From positions 1 through 64,000 of the forward strand of contig JAJRWB010000012.1 in NCBI GenBank assembly GCA_024276995.1: DNA of 64,000 bases, written 5' to 3'. Each line of letters starts with the position of its first letter. Position 1 is the first letter of the stretch. The notes below the pieces were generated by a model, which saw only the letters and a program-made list of their open reading frames with translations, ran no database searches and was not told where the DNA came from. The position numbers were made by a program, and so were the translations under genes. This DNA comes from Candidatus Eiseniibacteriota bacterium. Its GTDB lineage: Bacteria; Orphanbacterota; Orphanbacteria; Orphanbacterales; Orphanbacteraceae. Below, piece by piece: positions 1 through 8,760 of this stretch.

Positions 1-1
1 G

Positions 2-337
2 CTTCTCGACCGGTTCGTCGAATCGTGTCGCCGCGCCGGCGTCCCCGTCCTCCTCGTGTTCGAGAACGCACTGATCGACCGCGAGGGGCTCGCCCGGTAC
101 AACCCGGGCGTGAGGGATCTCGAAGTGGACGAACCGTTCTTATCCCGGTGGCTCGGGGAGTACGCCGCGTCTCGGGAAATCTCGTTCGTCGATATCGGTC
201 CCGATTTCGCCGCCCACCTCGCCCGGGGGGGTGCACCGGTGAGGTGGGCCGACGACGGGCATTGGAACCGGACGGGCCATCGGATCGTGGGAGAGACGAT
301 CCTCCGGCATATCACCGCCGCCGGGCTGCTCCGCTGA
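2..337 (+). CDS. SGNH/AlgX-like hydrolase-fold protein, C-terminal part
   Basis: The frame is open from the window edge, so the N-terminus lies outside. The visible 111 residues end with DDGHWNRTGHRIVGE, which matches the catalytic Asp-x-x-His block of SGNH/GDSL hydrolases and of AlgX/AlgJ-like acetyltransferases. The preceding segment (hydrophobic strand, then VDIGPDFAAHL) fits the last alpha/beta unit of that fold. The nucleophile Ser block cannot be seen. An MBOAT acyltransferase and two other SGNH proteins lie at 5130-8672, so a role in acylation of a surface polymer is plausible, but that is inference from context. Confidence 0.6.
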   Translation, partial: LLDRFVESCRRAGVPVLLVFENALIDREGLARYNPGVRDLEVDEPFLSRWLGEYAASREISFVDIGPDFAAHLARGGAPVRWADDGHWNRTGHRIVGETILRHITAAGLLR

Positions 338-348
338 ACGAGGTCCGC

Positions 349-376
349 TTGACACGCCGTCGCCGCCGCCTATAGC
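349..376 (+). promoter_or_regulatory. Sigma70-type promoter for the acyl-CoA dehydrogenase
   Basis: TTGACA at 349-354 and TATAGC at 371-376 are separated by 16 bases. The start codon lies 64 bases downstream of the -10 element, with the Shine-Dalgarno GAAAGGAG before the ATG at 440. Confidence 0.6.
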
Positions 377-439
377 ATGGAGTGACAACCTCCGCACCGC
401 CCGGCCGTCGCCGCCGGCCGCCGAAAGGAGACCCGTCGA

Positions 440-1609
440 ATGGGCCGTTTCAAGGGAATCGACTATTACCAGGTGGAGGAGCTGTTCTCCGAGGAGGAGA
501 TCCTCGTTCGTGATTCGGTCCGCGCCTTCGTCACCGACCGGATCATGCCCGATATCGAGCGTCACTTCGACGAGTGCACCCTTCCTCTCGAGCTGGTGCC
601 CGAACTCGGCAGGCTCGGCCTGTTCGGCGCGAACCTTCCCGAGGAATACGGGTGCGCCGGCGTGAGCAACGTCGCCTACGGTCTGATCATGCAGGAGCTG
701 GAGCGGGGCGACTCGGGAATCCGGAGTTTCGTCTCGGTCCAGGGCGGTCTCGCCATGACCGGCATCTTCCTTTTCGGTTCGGACGAACAGAAAAAGCGAT
801 GGCTCCCGGCCATGGCGGAGGGGAGAAAGATCGGCTGCTTCGGTTTGACCGAACCGGACCACGGTTCCGATCCCGGCTCGATGGTGACGCGCGCGGAAAA
901 AACCTCCGCCGGCTGGCTTCTCAACGGTGCGAAGATGTGGATCACCAACGGCTCTCTCGCCGACGTGTCGATCGTCTGGGCGAAGGTGGACGGACGCATC
1001 CGCGGCTTCCTCGTGGAAAAGGGGACGAAGGGGTTCACGCCGGTGCAGCAGAAAGGGAAGTACTCGCTTCGTGCGTCCGATACATCGGAGTTGATCCTCG
1101 AGGATTGCGAGATTCCTGCAAAGAATCTTCTTCCCTTGTCCGACGGGCTCGTTTCACCGCTCAAGTGTCTCACGGCGGCTCGCTACGGCATCGCCTGGGG
1201 CGCCATCGGTGCGGCGATGGACTGCTTCGACAGGTCGCTCGCCTACGCGAAGGAAAGGGTGCAGTTCAACCGCCCCATCGGCTCGTTCCAGCTCGTCCAG
1301 GAGAAGCTGGTTTACATGGCGACGGAAATCACGAAGGGACAGCTCCTCGCGCATCGCCTCGGGCGGCTCAAGGATGAAGGGAAGATGACGTTCACCCAGG
1401 TTTCCATGGCGAAGAGGAACAACGTGCAGATCGCCCTGGAGTGCGCGCGCCTCGCGCGGGACCTGTTGGGCGCCAACGGCATCACGTCGGAGTACCACGT
1501 GATCCGTCACATGTTGAACCTCGAAACGGTAAAAACATACGAGGGGACGCACGACATCCACACGCTCATCCTGGGAACCGATCTGACCGGGCTTTCGTCG
1601 TTCCATTAG
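440..1609 (+). CDS. Acyl-CoA dehydrogenase, glutaryl-CoA dehydrogenase-like
   Basis: This is a 389-residue FAD-dependent acyl-CoA dehydrogenase of normal length. Residues 1-130 are the helical N-domain. The flavin-binding block CFGLTEPDHGSDPGSM is at 133-148, the substrate/ETF segment ERVQFNRPIGSFQ at 272-284, and the catalytic base is E368 in KTYEGTHDIH. The TEPDHGSDP block and overall spacing are closest to glutaryl-CoA dehydrogenases, which oxidise and decarboxylate glutaryl-CoA to crotonyl-CoA, although substrate cannot be fixed by eye. Electrons would pass through ETF to the quinone pool, consistent with the men operon in this window. It is convergent with an acyl-CoA synthetase, ends with TAG, and has its own promoter. 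Confidence 0.88.
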   Translation: MGRFKGIDYYQVEELFSEEEILVRDSVRAFVTDRIMPDIERHFDECTLPLELVPELGRLGLFGANLPEEYGCAGVSNVAYGLIMQELERGDSGIRSFVSVQGGLAMTGIFLFGSDEQKKRWLPAMAEGRKIGCFGLTEPDHGSDPGSMVTRAEKTSAGWLLNGAKMWITNGSLADVSIVWAKVDGRIRGFLVEKGTKGFTPVQQKGKYSLRASDTSELILEDCEIPAKNLLPLSDGLVSPLKCLTAARYGIAWGAIGAAMDCFDRSLAYAKERVQFNRPIGSFQLVQEKLVYMATEITKGQLLAHRLGRLKDEGKMTFTQVSMAKRNNVQIALECARLARDLLGANGITSEYHVIRHMLNLETVKTYEGTHDIHTLILGTDLTGLSSFH

Positions 1610-1653
1610 GCCGGGTCGGGCCGTGCGCCGCCACGGTCGAACATCGCTCCTAT

Positions 1654-3480
1654 TCAACGGGCCGGGCGGTTTCCGGCGCGGTCGCGGAGCGACCGGCGCA
1701 TCAGTTTTTGCGACGCCGTGCGAGGGAGTTCGTTCACCACGATCAACTCGGCGGCGTGAAAGAGCGGGTTGAGCCGCTCGGCGAGAAGGCGGTTGGCGCG
1801 CACCCGAAGAGCGCCGGCGTCGATCTTCGCACCGTCGGCGGCGGGAACGACGAAAAGCACCAACTTCTCCGGTCCGCCGCCGCCGGGACGCACCGAAACG
1901 GCGGCGCACTCCCCGATTGACGGATCTTCGACAAGCACCCTTTCGAGCTCGAGGGAACTCACCTTGATCCCACCGAGGTTCATCGTGTCGTCGGCGCGCC
2001 CTTCGGCGCGGTACCGTCCCCCTTCCAGGCACAGGATCCTGTCGCCGTGTCGCCGGAGCATGACGCCGCCGGGACCGGGGGGACAGCCGGCATAGTAGAT
2101 TTCGTGGTGATCGGCGTTCAGCAGTTTCGTGGAGAGGCCGATCGACGGGGGGATGAGGAAGACCTCGCCCGAATCGCCTGGAAGCACCGGCTTCCCATCG
2201 CCGTCGAGAACAACGAAATCGAGGCCGAGGGCGGCGGTGGTGAACTCCGTCGGCACGCTCTCTTGGACCACCGTGCCGGTGATGTATCCGCCGCCGATCT
2301 CCGTGCCTCCGCAATACTCGATCACCGGCGTCTTTCTTCCGGGGAGATCCATGAGCCATCGATAATCGTCCTTTCCCGACGGCTCGCCGGTGGAGCTGAA
2401 CAGGCGAAGGGCGCTCCAGTCGGCGTCTTTCGGAAAGGGAGCCGCACGCCAAGCGCGGACGAGCGAAGGGACGACGCCGAGCATAGTCACTCCGGCGTCG
2501 CCGACGAAGCGGAGAAATTCCTCTCCCGTTGGAGCGCCCTCGTAGAGCGCCATGGCCGCACCGTTGATAAGCGACGCGTAGATGAGCCATGGGCCCATCA
2601 TCCACCCGATGTTCGTCGGCCACGCCACCACGTCGCCCGCGTGGATATCGTGGTGGAAGAAACCGTCCATGGCACACTTGATCGGCGTGAGGTGGGTCCA
2701 CGGTATGGCCTTCGGCGTTCCGGTGGTGCCCGACGAAAAGAGGATGTTCGTCACCTCTTCCGCATCCGCGGGTCGTACGGCCGCGCCCGATCCCGGCGGA
2801 GCGAGGAACTCCTCCCAAGGGACATCCTCTTCACGAAGCGTCGGTTTTTCGCCGTTCGTCCCGACGACTACCGCTTTTCGCGCGCCGGCGGCGACCACCT
2901 TTTCGTAAAGCGGGATTCTTCGTCCGCCGCGAAGATACGACGCCACCGTGACGACGCAAAGGGCGTTCCCGATTTCAAGGCGCCTCGCCGCTTCGTCGGG
3001 GGAGAAGCTGTCGGGAATCGAAACGACGCGGCACCCCGCGCGGATCACGCCGAGATAGGCGGCGACGCACTCGACGTTCATCGGCATGTAGAGCGCGACG
3101 CCGTCGCCGGGCCGGAGGCCGTGCCGGGCGAGACCGCCGGCGAACCTTGCCGCCAGCTCCTCGAGTTCCCCCGCGGTGACGCGCCCCACACCACTTTTCC
3201 CTTCACGGTGAAAGAGAATCGCCGCGCGATCCGGGCCGGCGCGAAAACAGCTCTCGGTGATGTTCATTTCACACCCCGGGAGCCAGCGTGCGTTCTCGGC
3301 GCCGCCGGTGTCGTCGAGGATCTTCTCACCGTTTCGTGCGAACACGATGCCGAGCTTCCCGATCGCCATCTCCCAGAACGCGGCCCTCTCCTTCACCGAC
3401 CACGAATGGAACCGGCGGTAGTCGCTCATCCCCGATTCGGCCATCGCCCGGCCGAGGTTCGTTTCCGCCGCGTTGTGCAT
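1654..3480 (-). CDS. AMP-forming acyl-CoA synthetase, AAE17/18-like
   Basis: An adenylate-forming ligase of 608 residues that activates a carboxylic acid to its CoA thioester through an acyl-AMP. The P-loop-like motif FSSGTTGTPKAIPW is at about 248-261. It is followed by a segment typical of acetyl-CoA-synthetase relatives (DVVAWPTNIGWMMGPW) and by YCGGTEIGGGY. The mobile C-terminal domain ends with the lysine-bearing PRTASQKLMRRSLRD. The closest pattern I recognise is the plant peroxisomal acyl-activating enzyme 17/18 group, whose substrate is uncertain. The frame extends upstream to a GTG at 3561, but a TATACT element sits at 3565-3570, so that GTG would precede the transcript; ATG 3480 is preferred. 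It may supply acyl-CoA to the neighbouring dehydrogenase. Confidence 0.82.
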   Translation of the reverse strand: MHNAAETNLGRAMAESGMSDYRRFHSWSVKERAAFWEMAIGKLGIVFARNGEKILDDTGGAENARWLPGCEMNITESCFRAGPDRAAILFHREGKSGVGRVTAGELEELAARFAGGLARHGLRPGDGVALYMPMNVECVAAYLGVIRAGCRVVSIPDSFSPDEAARRLEIGNALCVVTVASYLRGGRRIPLYEKVVAAGARKAVVVGTNGEKPTLREEDVPWEEFLAPPGSGAAVRPADAEEVTNILFSSGTTGTPKAIPWTHLTPIKCAMDGFFHHDIHAGDVVAWPTNIGWMMGPWLIYASLINGAAMALYEGAPTGEEFLRFVGDAGVTMLGVVPSLVRAWRAAPFPKDADWSALRLFSSTGEPSGKDDYRWLMDLPGRKTPVIEYCGGTEIGGGYITGTVVQESVPTEFTTAALGLDFVVLDGDGKPVLPGDSGEVFLIPPSIGLSTKLLNADHHEIYYAGCPPGPGGVMLRRHGDRILCLEGGRYRAEGRADDTMNLGGIKVSSLELERVLVEDPSIGECAAVSVRPGGGGPEKLVLFVVPAADGAKIDAGALRVRANRLLAERLNPLFHAAELIVVNELPRTASQKLMRRSLRDRAGNRPAR

Positions 3481-3564
3481 GCCTCCGCCCGGTTCGCTCA
3501 CGAAAGATTCCCTTCCGACGGGGGGGACCCCCTTTTCTGTCGATCCCGATGAACGATTCACCGT

Positions 3565-3570
3565 AGTATA
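3565..3570 (-). promoter_or_regulatory. Possible -10 element for the acyl-CoA synthetase
   Basis: TATACT reads on the minus strand 85 bases upstream of the ATG at 3480. A TTGACC lies further upstream at 3584-3589, but its 13-base spacing is too short for a standard pair, so only the -10 is proposed. Confidence 0.3.
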
Positions 3571-3623
3571 GGACTCGAAATCGGGTCAAGGTAACTCCCG
3601 GGGGCATCCGGAAGGGAGGGACG

Positions 3624-4994
3624 TTGAAGAAAGGCGACCGCTTTTTCACACGGACGCTTCTCGTGGTGGCGGCGATCGCCCTCGTTCTGAGGGTGGTCCT
3701 CGTCTTTCTCGCGGCCGGCATGGAACGGGCACCCGACGAAGAGCAGTATGTCTTCGGCGGCCGGGCGATCGCGAGGACGGGCGTTCCCCGTTATCCGAAT
3801 CCGAACTGGGACGAGGCTCACTCGTCGCCGGTCTATCCCTATCTCATGGGCGGGGCATTCCTCCTCTTCGACGGTCCGCGGGCGGTTACGGCGGTGAAAC
3901 TCCTCCAGGCGTTCCTCGGAACGGGCACGGTTCTGCTCGTCTATGCGGTGGGCCGGCGCGCGTTCGATCGAAGGACCGCCCTCGCGGCGGCGGCCGCCGC
4001 CGCGGTCTACCCCGCCCTCGTCGCCTTTACCCACTACATTTATGCGGAAACGATCTACACCTTTCTCCTCATGCTCGTCGCCACGATCCTGATCGGCGGC
4101 CGACCGTCGCCTTCAGCGCGCCGCGTCTTTCTCGCCGGACTCGTCGCCGGCGCGGCGACGCTCACACGATCGGTATTCCTCGCGACCGTTCCTTTCCTCG
4201 CCGCCTGGGTTTTCATCACCGGCGTGGACAGGCGGCGCGACGGTATGAAGCGCGTGGCGATCCTCCTCGCCGGCATTCTCGTGGTGATCGCGCCGTGGAC
4301 CGTCCGGAATGCTCTTCGCTACGATGGATTCCTTCTGATCGACAGCAACACGGGAAACGTTCTCTATAAGAACCTGAACGTGCTTCGCCAGGAGAACCAC
4401 GACATCGGCATGGGAACGAGATGGAGAGAAGACGCGGCCGGTTGGAGGGGAAAGATTCCCCTCCGGCCGAGGGTGGAGATCGAGAACATTCCCTGCAGGA
4501 ATGCAGCCGAGGTGAAAAGGGCGCTCCTCTTCGTCGGTCGTCACCCGGTGATCTACATTCGCAACTGCGCCGTCCGGGCGGCGGAATTGGTGAACCCCAC
4601 ATCGTTCCTCGTCAAGGCGATCCGGAGGGGCTATTATCCCGACCTTCCTCCGGTGGTGGGGGAGGTGCTCGTGATCCTCTCTCTCCTGCTTACCATGACG
4701 GTCCTTCTTGCCGGTTTCGCCGGCATTCTAACGGCGCCGCGCTCCACGGCGGTCCTCCTTGCGATTCTCCTGATAGCGGCGAATCTACTCCTCGGCGTTC
4801 TCGTGGTCTCCATGTCCCGTTACCGTCTTCCGATCATGCCCCTCATGCTCCTTTTCGCGGCGGACTTCCTCCTGCGCGGCCGCCGGCTTCTTTTCTCTCC
4901 CGGGAACGGTCGCCGTAAGGCGGCGATCGTGCTGGTCGCCCTCTTTCTCCTCGCTTCGTGGATCCGCTACGTGCCGTACAGTTTTCCCCGGTAG
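3624..4994 (+). CDS. GT39/ArnT-like integral membrane glycosyltransferase
   Basis: A 456-residue polytopic protein with roughly ten hydrophobic segments. The first periplasmic loop carries the acidic pair of GT-C enzymes (APDEEQYVFGGRAIARTG, D38-E39), followed by the KLLQAFLGTGTVLLVYAVGRR helix region. Such enzymes move a sugar from a polyprenyl-phosphate donor to a protein, lipid or glycan on the outer side of the inner membrane. Start TTG 3624 follows GGAAGGGAGGG. The upstream gene is divergent and the MBOAT gene follows 135 bases later, so it probably belongs to envelope modification. The acceptor is unknown. Confidence 0.75.
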   Translation: MKKGDRFFTRTLLVVAAIALVLRVVLVFLAAGMERAPDEEQYVFGGRAIARTGVPRYPNPNWDEAHSSPVYPYLMGGAFLLFDGPRAVTAVKLLQAFLGTGTVLLVYAVGRRAFDRRTALAAAAAAAVYPALVAFTHYIYAETIYTFLLMLVATILIGGRPSPSARRVFLAGLVAGAATLTRSVFLATVPFLAAWVFITGVDRRRDGMKRVAILLAGILVVIAPWTVRNALRYDGFLLIDSNTGNVLYKNLNVLRQENHDIGMGTRWREDAAGWRGKIPLRPRVEIENIPCRNAAEVKRALLFVGRHPVIYIRNCAVRAAELVNPTSFLVKAIRRGYYPDLPPVVGEVLVILSLLLTMTVLLAGFAGILTAPRSTAVLLAILLIAANLLLGVLVVSMSRYRLPIMPLMLLFAADFLLRGRRLLFSPGNGRRKAAIVLVALFLLASWIRYVPYSFPR

Positions 4995-5129
4995 CCTCCG
5001 GGCTTGTGTGCGGTGGGCCCGCCTCGGGAAAGAACGGTTCCGTCAACCGATCGGGTGATGTAGAATCGTCGTACGCCGCGTGGGACGCCGAAAAGGACGG
5101 GAACCGGCCGAACAGGGAGCGATAGACCG

Positions 5130-6539
5130 ATGCTTTTCAACTCGGCGGTGTTCGGGCTGTTCATTGCCGTATTGATTCCTCTTTACATGTTGATTCGCAC
5201 TTCCCGGTGGCGGAAAGTGCTTCTTCTCGTGGCGAGCTATGTCTTCTACGCCCACTGGGATTACCGGTACGTCTCCCTTCTCGCTCTTTCCACCGTCGTC
5301 GACTACGCAGCCGGGTCGCGCCTGTCGGCGGCACCGGGAAGGAGGAGTCGCCTCTTCTGGCTCCTGGCGAGCCTGGTAACGAACCTCGGGATCCTGGCGG
5401 TGTTCAAATACGGCAACTTCCTCGTCGCCAGCTTCGAACCGCTTTGGAGCGCCGCGCGGATCACGCCGCCGCACTTTCCCGATAACATCCCGGTGGGCAT
5501 CTCGTTCTACACATTCCAAACGATGAGCTACACCATCGACATCTACCGGGGCCGGACGAAGCATTGCGGCAGTGTTCTCGATTTCGCTCTGTACGTCTCC
5601 TTCTTCGCCCAGCTCGTCGCCGGACCGATCGTGCGGAGCACCGACTTCCTTCCGCAGGTGAAGACGATGCCCTCCCTCAGGGCGGACAACATCGCGTCGG
5701 GGGTGCAGCTCTTCCTCCTCGGACTGTTCAAGAAAGTGGTGATCGCCGATAACGTCGGGCTCTACGTGAGCAACATCTTTTCTTCGCCGCAGGAGTACGG
5801 CGCCGTCACCCTTTGGTGCGGCGCCTACGGCTTCGCCCTCCAGATCTTCTGCGACTTTTCCGGCTACTCCGACATGGCGATCGGCATTGGCAGGGCGTTC
5901 GGCATCACCATCCCGGCGAACTTCAACGCGCCCTACCTCGCGCGGTCGATCACCGAGTTCTGGCGCCGGTGGCACATGTCGCTTTCGAGCTGGCTGCGTG
6001 ACTATCTCTACATCCCGCTCGGCGGTAACCGTTCCGGACGGATGAAGACCTACCGGAACCTGATGCTCACCATGCTTCTCGGCGGACTCTGGCACGGCGC
6101 GAGTTGGACGTTCGTCGCGTGGGGCGGTTTCCACGGAGCCCTCCTCTCGCTGGAGCGGTTTTTCAAGAAGGCGACCGGCGTGGAAGCGCAAAAAGGATTC
6201 CACCCCGGCGGAATCATCCGCGCGGTGATCACGTTCCACCTGGTCTGCATCAGCTGGGTGATGTTCCGGGTTGACGGCTTCGACCAGCTATATCTTTATC
6301 TCAAAAGAATGTTTTTCGCCTGGACGTGGGATGGGCGGGGCGAGCTGCGCGGCCTCGCCTGGGCGCTCGTCCTCCTCCTTCTCGTCCTCGGCCAGCATGC
6401 GATCCGAGGAGAGGGAAGAGGCGCGTCGATGTGGGACAGGCTTTCCGCCCCCGCGCAGGGCTTCGCCCTCGCCGTCCTCGTTCTTCTCGTTTCCCTTTTC
6501 CACGTGAGTGAAGTTGCTTTCATCTATTTCCAGTTCTGA
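5130..6539 (+). CDS. MBOAT family O-acyltransferase (AlgI/DltB type)
   Basis: A 469-residue membrane-bound O-acyltransferase of full family length. Diagnostic parts are PVGISFYTFQTMSYTIDIYRG at 121-141, FCDFSGYSDMAIGIGRAFGI at about 240-259, the RRWHMSLSSWLRDYLYIPLGGN block with H282, and LLGGLWHGASW with the invariant H322. AlgI-type proteins pass an acyl group, usually acetyl, across the membrane to a periplasmic partner that acylates a polysaccharide. Two SGNH-like proteins follow directly (6568-8672) and are the obvious partners, parallel to AlgI with AlgJ/AlgX. The start at ATG 5130 follows GGGAGCGATAGACCG. Confidence 0.9.
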   Translation: MLFNSAVFGLFIAVLIPLYMLIRTSRWRKVLLLVASYVFYAHWDYRYVSLLALSTVVDYAAGSRLSAAPGRRSRLFWLLASLVTNLGILAVFKYGNFLVASFEPLWSAARITPPHFPDNIPVGISFYTFQTMSYTIDIYRGRTKHCGSVLDFALYVSFFAQLVAGPIVRSTDFLPQVKTMPSLRADNIASGVQLFLLGLFKKVVIADNVGLYVSNIFSSPQEYGAVTLWCGAYGFALQIFCDFSGYSDMAIGIGRAFGITIPANFNAPYLARSITEFWRRWHMSLSSWLRDYLYIPLGGNRSGRMKTYRNLMLTMLLGGLWHGASWTFVAWGGFHGALLSLERFFKKATGVEAQKGFHPGGIIRAVITFHLVCISWVMFRVDGFDQLYLYLKRMFFAWTWDGRGELRGLAWALVLLLLVLGQHAIRGEGRGASMWDRLSAPAQGFALAVLVLLVSLFHVSEVAFIYFQF

Positions 6540-6567
6540 TCCGATCGTAGCCGCCGGGACCGTACCG

Positions 6568-7611
6568 ATGAACGCCAAGGCGGTGGCGTCCCTTTTTTTC
6601 GCGCTTCTCTTTCTCGCCGCGGCGGAGACGGGGCTTCGCATGCTCGACCCGGGCAAGGGGAGCAGAACCGTGTCGTACACCACCCGCCGTCCGGTGATCG
6701 TCAACCTGGGGACCTCCCGGACGTTTCGGGGACTCTCCCCTGAAGAGATCGCCGACGTCGTGGAAGGGGCGGGAATGGAGCGGCCGTTCGTGGCGAACAT
6801 CTTTGAAAGGGCCGCCACGAACGTAGGGCTGCTGATGATTTACATGGAAACCGTCCGGCCGTGGGCCGCGAGAACCGACAGGCCGGGTATCGTGGCGATC
6901 GAAACGCGGGGATCGGCGATGAACGACAGCTACCTACTAAGAGACGAGGAGGCGTGGCTCGCGGAGCGCCGGCGGGTCGCGCCGTCCTCGCGAAACGAGC
7001 CGTCGGGGTTCCTCCTCTCCCTGCGCGCCGGCCGGTTCGACCTCGCTTCGCGCATCGCCCTGAGGAAGGTCCGCTTCACGCGGGGGTACCGCTACGTGAA
7101 GCGGATGGCGGCGCGCCGCCGCCGCGCGGGACACCGGCAAGAAGAAGTCGCGCCGCTCGAGACGTACCTCGAAACATTCTCCTGGGGAAGAAAGCCGTAC
7201 GGCTGGAAACCGTTCAATGTGGCGGCCGCCGATCTTCGGGTGGACGAATGCAGGGAGATGTACGCGGGGAAACTGCTCAAGAACTACCGTGTCGGCGGTA
7301 TCCAGGCGGATGCGCTCGTGGAATTGGTCCGCGCGGTGAAGGAAGACGGGTGGACCCCGGCGCTCTACCTGATGCCGCTCACCGGGCTGCACCGGACGTT
7401 CTACAAGGAGGGCGAATACGACCTGTTCCTCGACCGGGTGAGGCGGATTTCCGAGGAGGAAGGCGTGGTCGCCGTCGATCTCGACAGGGAAAGAACGTTC
7501 ACCGATTCCGATTTCCGCGATACCCATCATCTTAGGGAGAAGGGATCGATCAAGGTATCGCGTCGTTTCGCCCACCGCCTGGTTCTCCCCCTTCTCCGTT
7601 CCCGACCGTGA
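6568..7611 (+). CDS. SGNH hydrolase-like MBOAT partner, copy 1
   Basis: A 347-residue protein with an N-terminal hydrophobic anchor (residues 4-20). All key SGNH blocks are visible: the nucleophile block NLGTSRTF with S50, GSAMND with N119 and D120, and the catalytic FRDTHHL near 318-321. The GDS of classic families is here GTS. It probably acts in the periplasm as the acyl-transfer partner of the MBOAT protein encoded 28 bases upstream. ATG 6568 is preferred over the earlier in-frame ATG at 6508, which lies inside the MBOAT gene. The next gene is a clear paralog and overlaps it by 4 bases (GTGA). Confidence 0.7.
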   Translation: MNAKAVASLFFALLFLAAAETGLRMLDPGKGSRTVSYTTRRPVIVNLGTSRTFRGLSPEEIADVVEGAGMERPFVANIFERAATNVGLLMIYMETVRPWAARTDRPGIVAIETRGSAMNDSYLLRDEEAWLAERRRVAPSSRNEPSGFLLSLRAGRFDLASRIALRKVRFTRGYRYVKRMAARRRRAGHRQEEVAPLETYLETFSWGRKPYGWKPFNVAAADLRVDECREMYAGKLLKNYRVGGIQADALVELVRAVKEDGWTPALYLMPLTGLHRTFYKEGEYDLFLDRVRRISEEEGVVAVDLDRERTFTDSDFRDTHHLREKGSIKVSRRFAHRLVLPLLRSRP

Positions 7612-8672
7612 TCTCCCTCCCGGGCAAGAAGACCGGTTCGCTCTTCGTATGCGCGGCGGTTCTCCTGGTCGCCGAGGGGACGATGCGGCTAATCGAATCG
7701 GCGGCGCGCCCGGCGGAGGACGCGCGCTGGCGGAACGACCGCCACGTGACGATCAACGTCGGAACGTCGCTGACCCACCGGGGGGTCTCGCCCCACATCG
7801 TGGAGGAGGAGCTCGTTCGTCTGGGCGTACCCGATCCGTGGGTGGCGGACGTCTACGGAAAGGCCGCCACGATGACGGGGGTTCGGCTCGCCTACGAGGA
7901 GTCGGTTCACCGGTGGGCGAAAAGGACCGATCGACCGGGCATCATCGCCATCGAGGTGCGAGGCGGCGGACTGAACGATCACTACATGCTCGAAGGGGAG
8001 GCCGCGCGTTTCGGCGGCGAGGATTCGCCCCCGGCGGGGATCGCGGCTCTTTTCGCCCCCGATGGAGCGGATCTCCTGGCGGGACGCCTCTTAGGTGCGA
8101 TCCGCCTGGTGCGGGGGGCTCCCTACGTCTTCCCGCTCGCCCGCCGCGCCCTGGCGGAGGCGAAGCGCTCCTCCCGGGGGGACGCTCTCACGGAGTATCT
8201 CGGAACGTTTGATTGGGGGCGGGCCGGGCGCGGTTTCGAGGCGTATGTCGGCGGTAGGGCGGGGTGGCGCACGGAACAGTGGCGGGAACGCTACCAGGGC
8301 CGGATCCTCCTCGATTACGCCGTCGGCGGCGTACAGACCGAAGTGCTGCGCGCATTGATCCGCCTCGTGAAGAGCGACGGCTGGAAGCCGGTGCTTTATA
8401 TCATGCCGGTTTCGGATATCCATCTTCGCTTCTACGGCGCCGGTGAGTACGACATGTTTCTTCGCACCGTCCATTCGGTGGCCGACGAGGAAGGTGTGGC
8501 GCTTGTCGATTTTGGACAAGACGGCGACTTCACCCGCGACCTGTTTCGGGATACGCACCACTTGAACAGCGAGGGGGCCGCGATCCTTTCGCGGCGTTTT
8601 GCCCGCCGCGTGATCCTCCCCCTTCTCACGGACCGTTCCCGGGATGTGTATCGGAAGGAAATCGAACACTGA
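7608..8672 (+). CDS. SGNH hydrolase-like MBOAT partner, copy 2
   Basis: A 354-residue paralog of the preceding gene, with the same order of blocks: N-terminal anchor at 10-24, NVGTSLTHRG with S54, GGLND with N123 and D124, and FRDTHHLN near the C-terminus. Both copies share unusual segments such as the AKRTDRPGI(I/V)AIE stretch before the GxND block and the GEYD(L/M)FL segment, so tandem duplication is likely. The GTG start overlaps the TGA of copy 1, indicating translational coupling. Possible jobs are acylation of a second site, esterase activity, or a heteromeric complex; the sequence does not decide between them. Confidence 0.7.
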   Translation: MISLPGKKTGSLFVCAAVLLVAEGTMRLIESAARPAEDARWRNDRHVTINVGTSLTHRGVSPHIVEEELVRLGVPDPWVADVYGKAATMTGVRLAYEESVHRWAKRTDRPGIIAIEVRGGGLNDHYMLEGEAARFGGEDSPPAGIAALFAPDGADLLAGRLLGAIRLVRGAPYVFPLARRALAEAKRSSRGDALTEYLGTFDWGRAGRGFEAYVGGRAGWRTEQWRERYQGRILLDYAVGGVQTEVLRALIRLVKSDGWKPVLYIMPVSDIHLRFYGAGEYDMFLRTVHSVADEEGVALVDFGQDGDFTRDLFRDTHHLNSEGAAILSRRFARRVILPLLTDRSRDVYRKEIEH

Positions 8673-8676
8673 ACCA

Positions 8677-8705
8677 TTGAATCTCCCGCCGCGCGGCGGT
8701 ATGAT
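8677..8705 (+). promoter_or_regulatory. Sigma70-type promoter for the outer-membrane barrel gene
   Basis: TTGAAT at 8677-8682 and TATGAT at 8700-8705 are spaced by exactly 17 bases. The spacer includes a GCCGCGCGGC palindrome. The start codon at 8761 is 55 bases downstream. Confidence 0.6.
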
Positions 8706-8760
8706 TTCCGCGGGTGAACGGAATGGATCGAGGAAAGACACTTTTCATGGGAGGAGTCCG

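Noticed and set aside
3481-3561. Start of the acyl-CoA synthetase at GTG 3561
   Set aside because: A -10-like TATACT sits at 3565-3570, so the GTG would precede the transcript.
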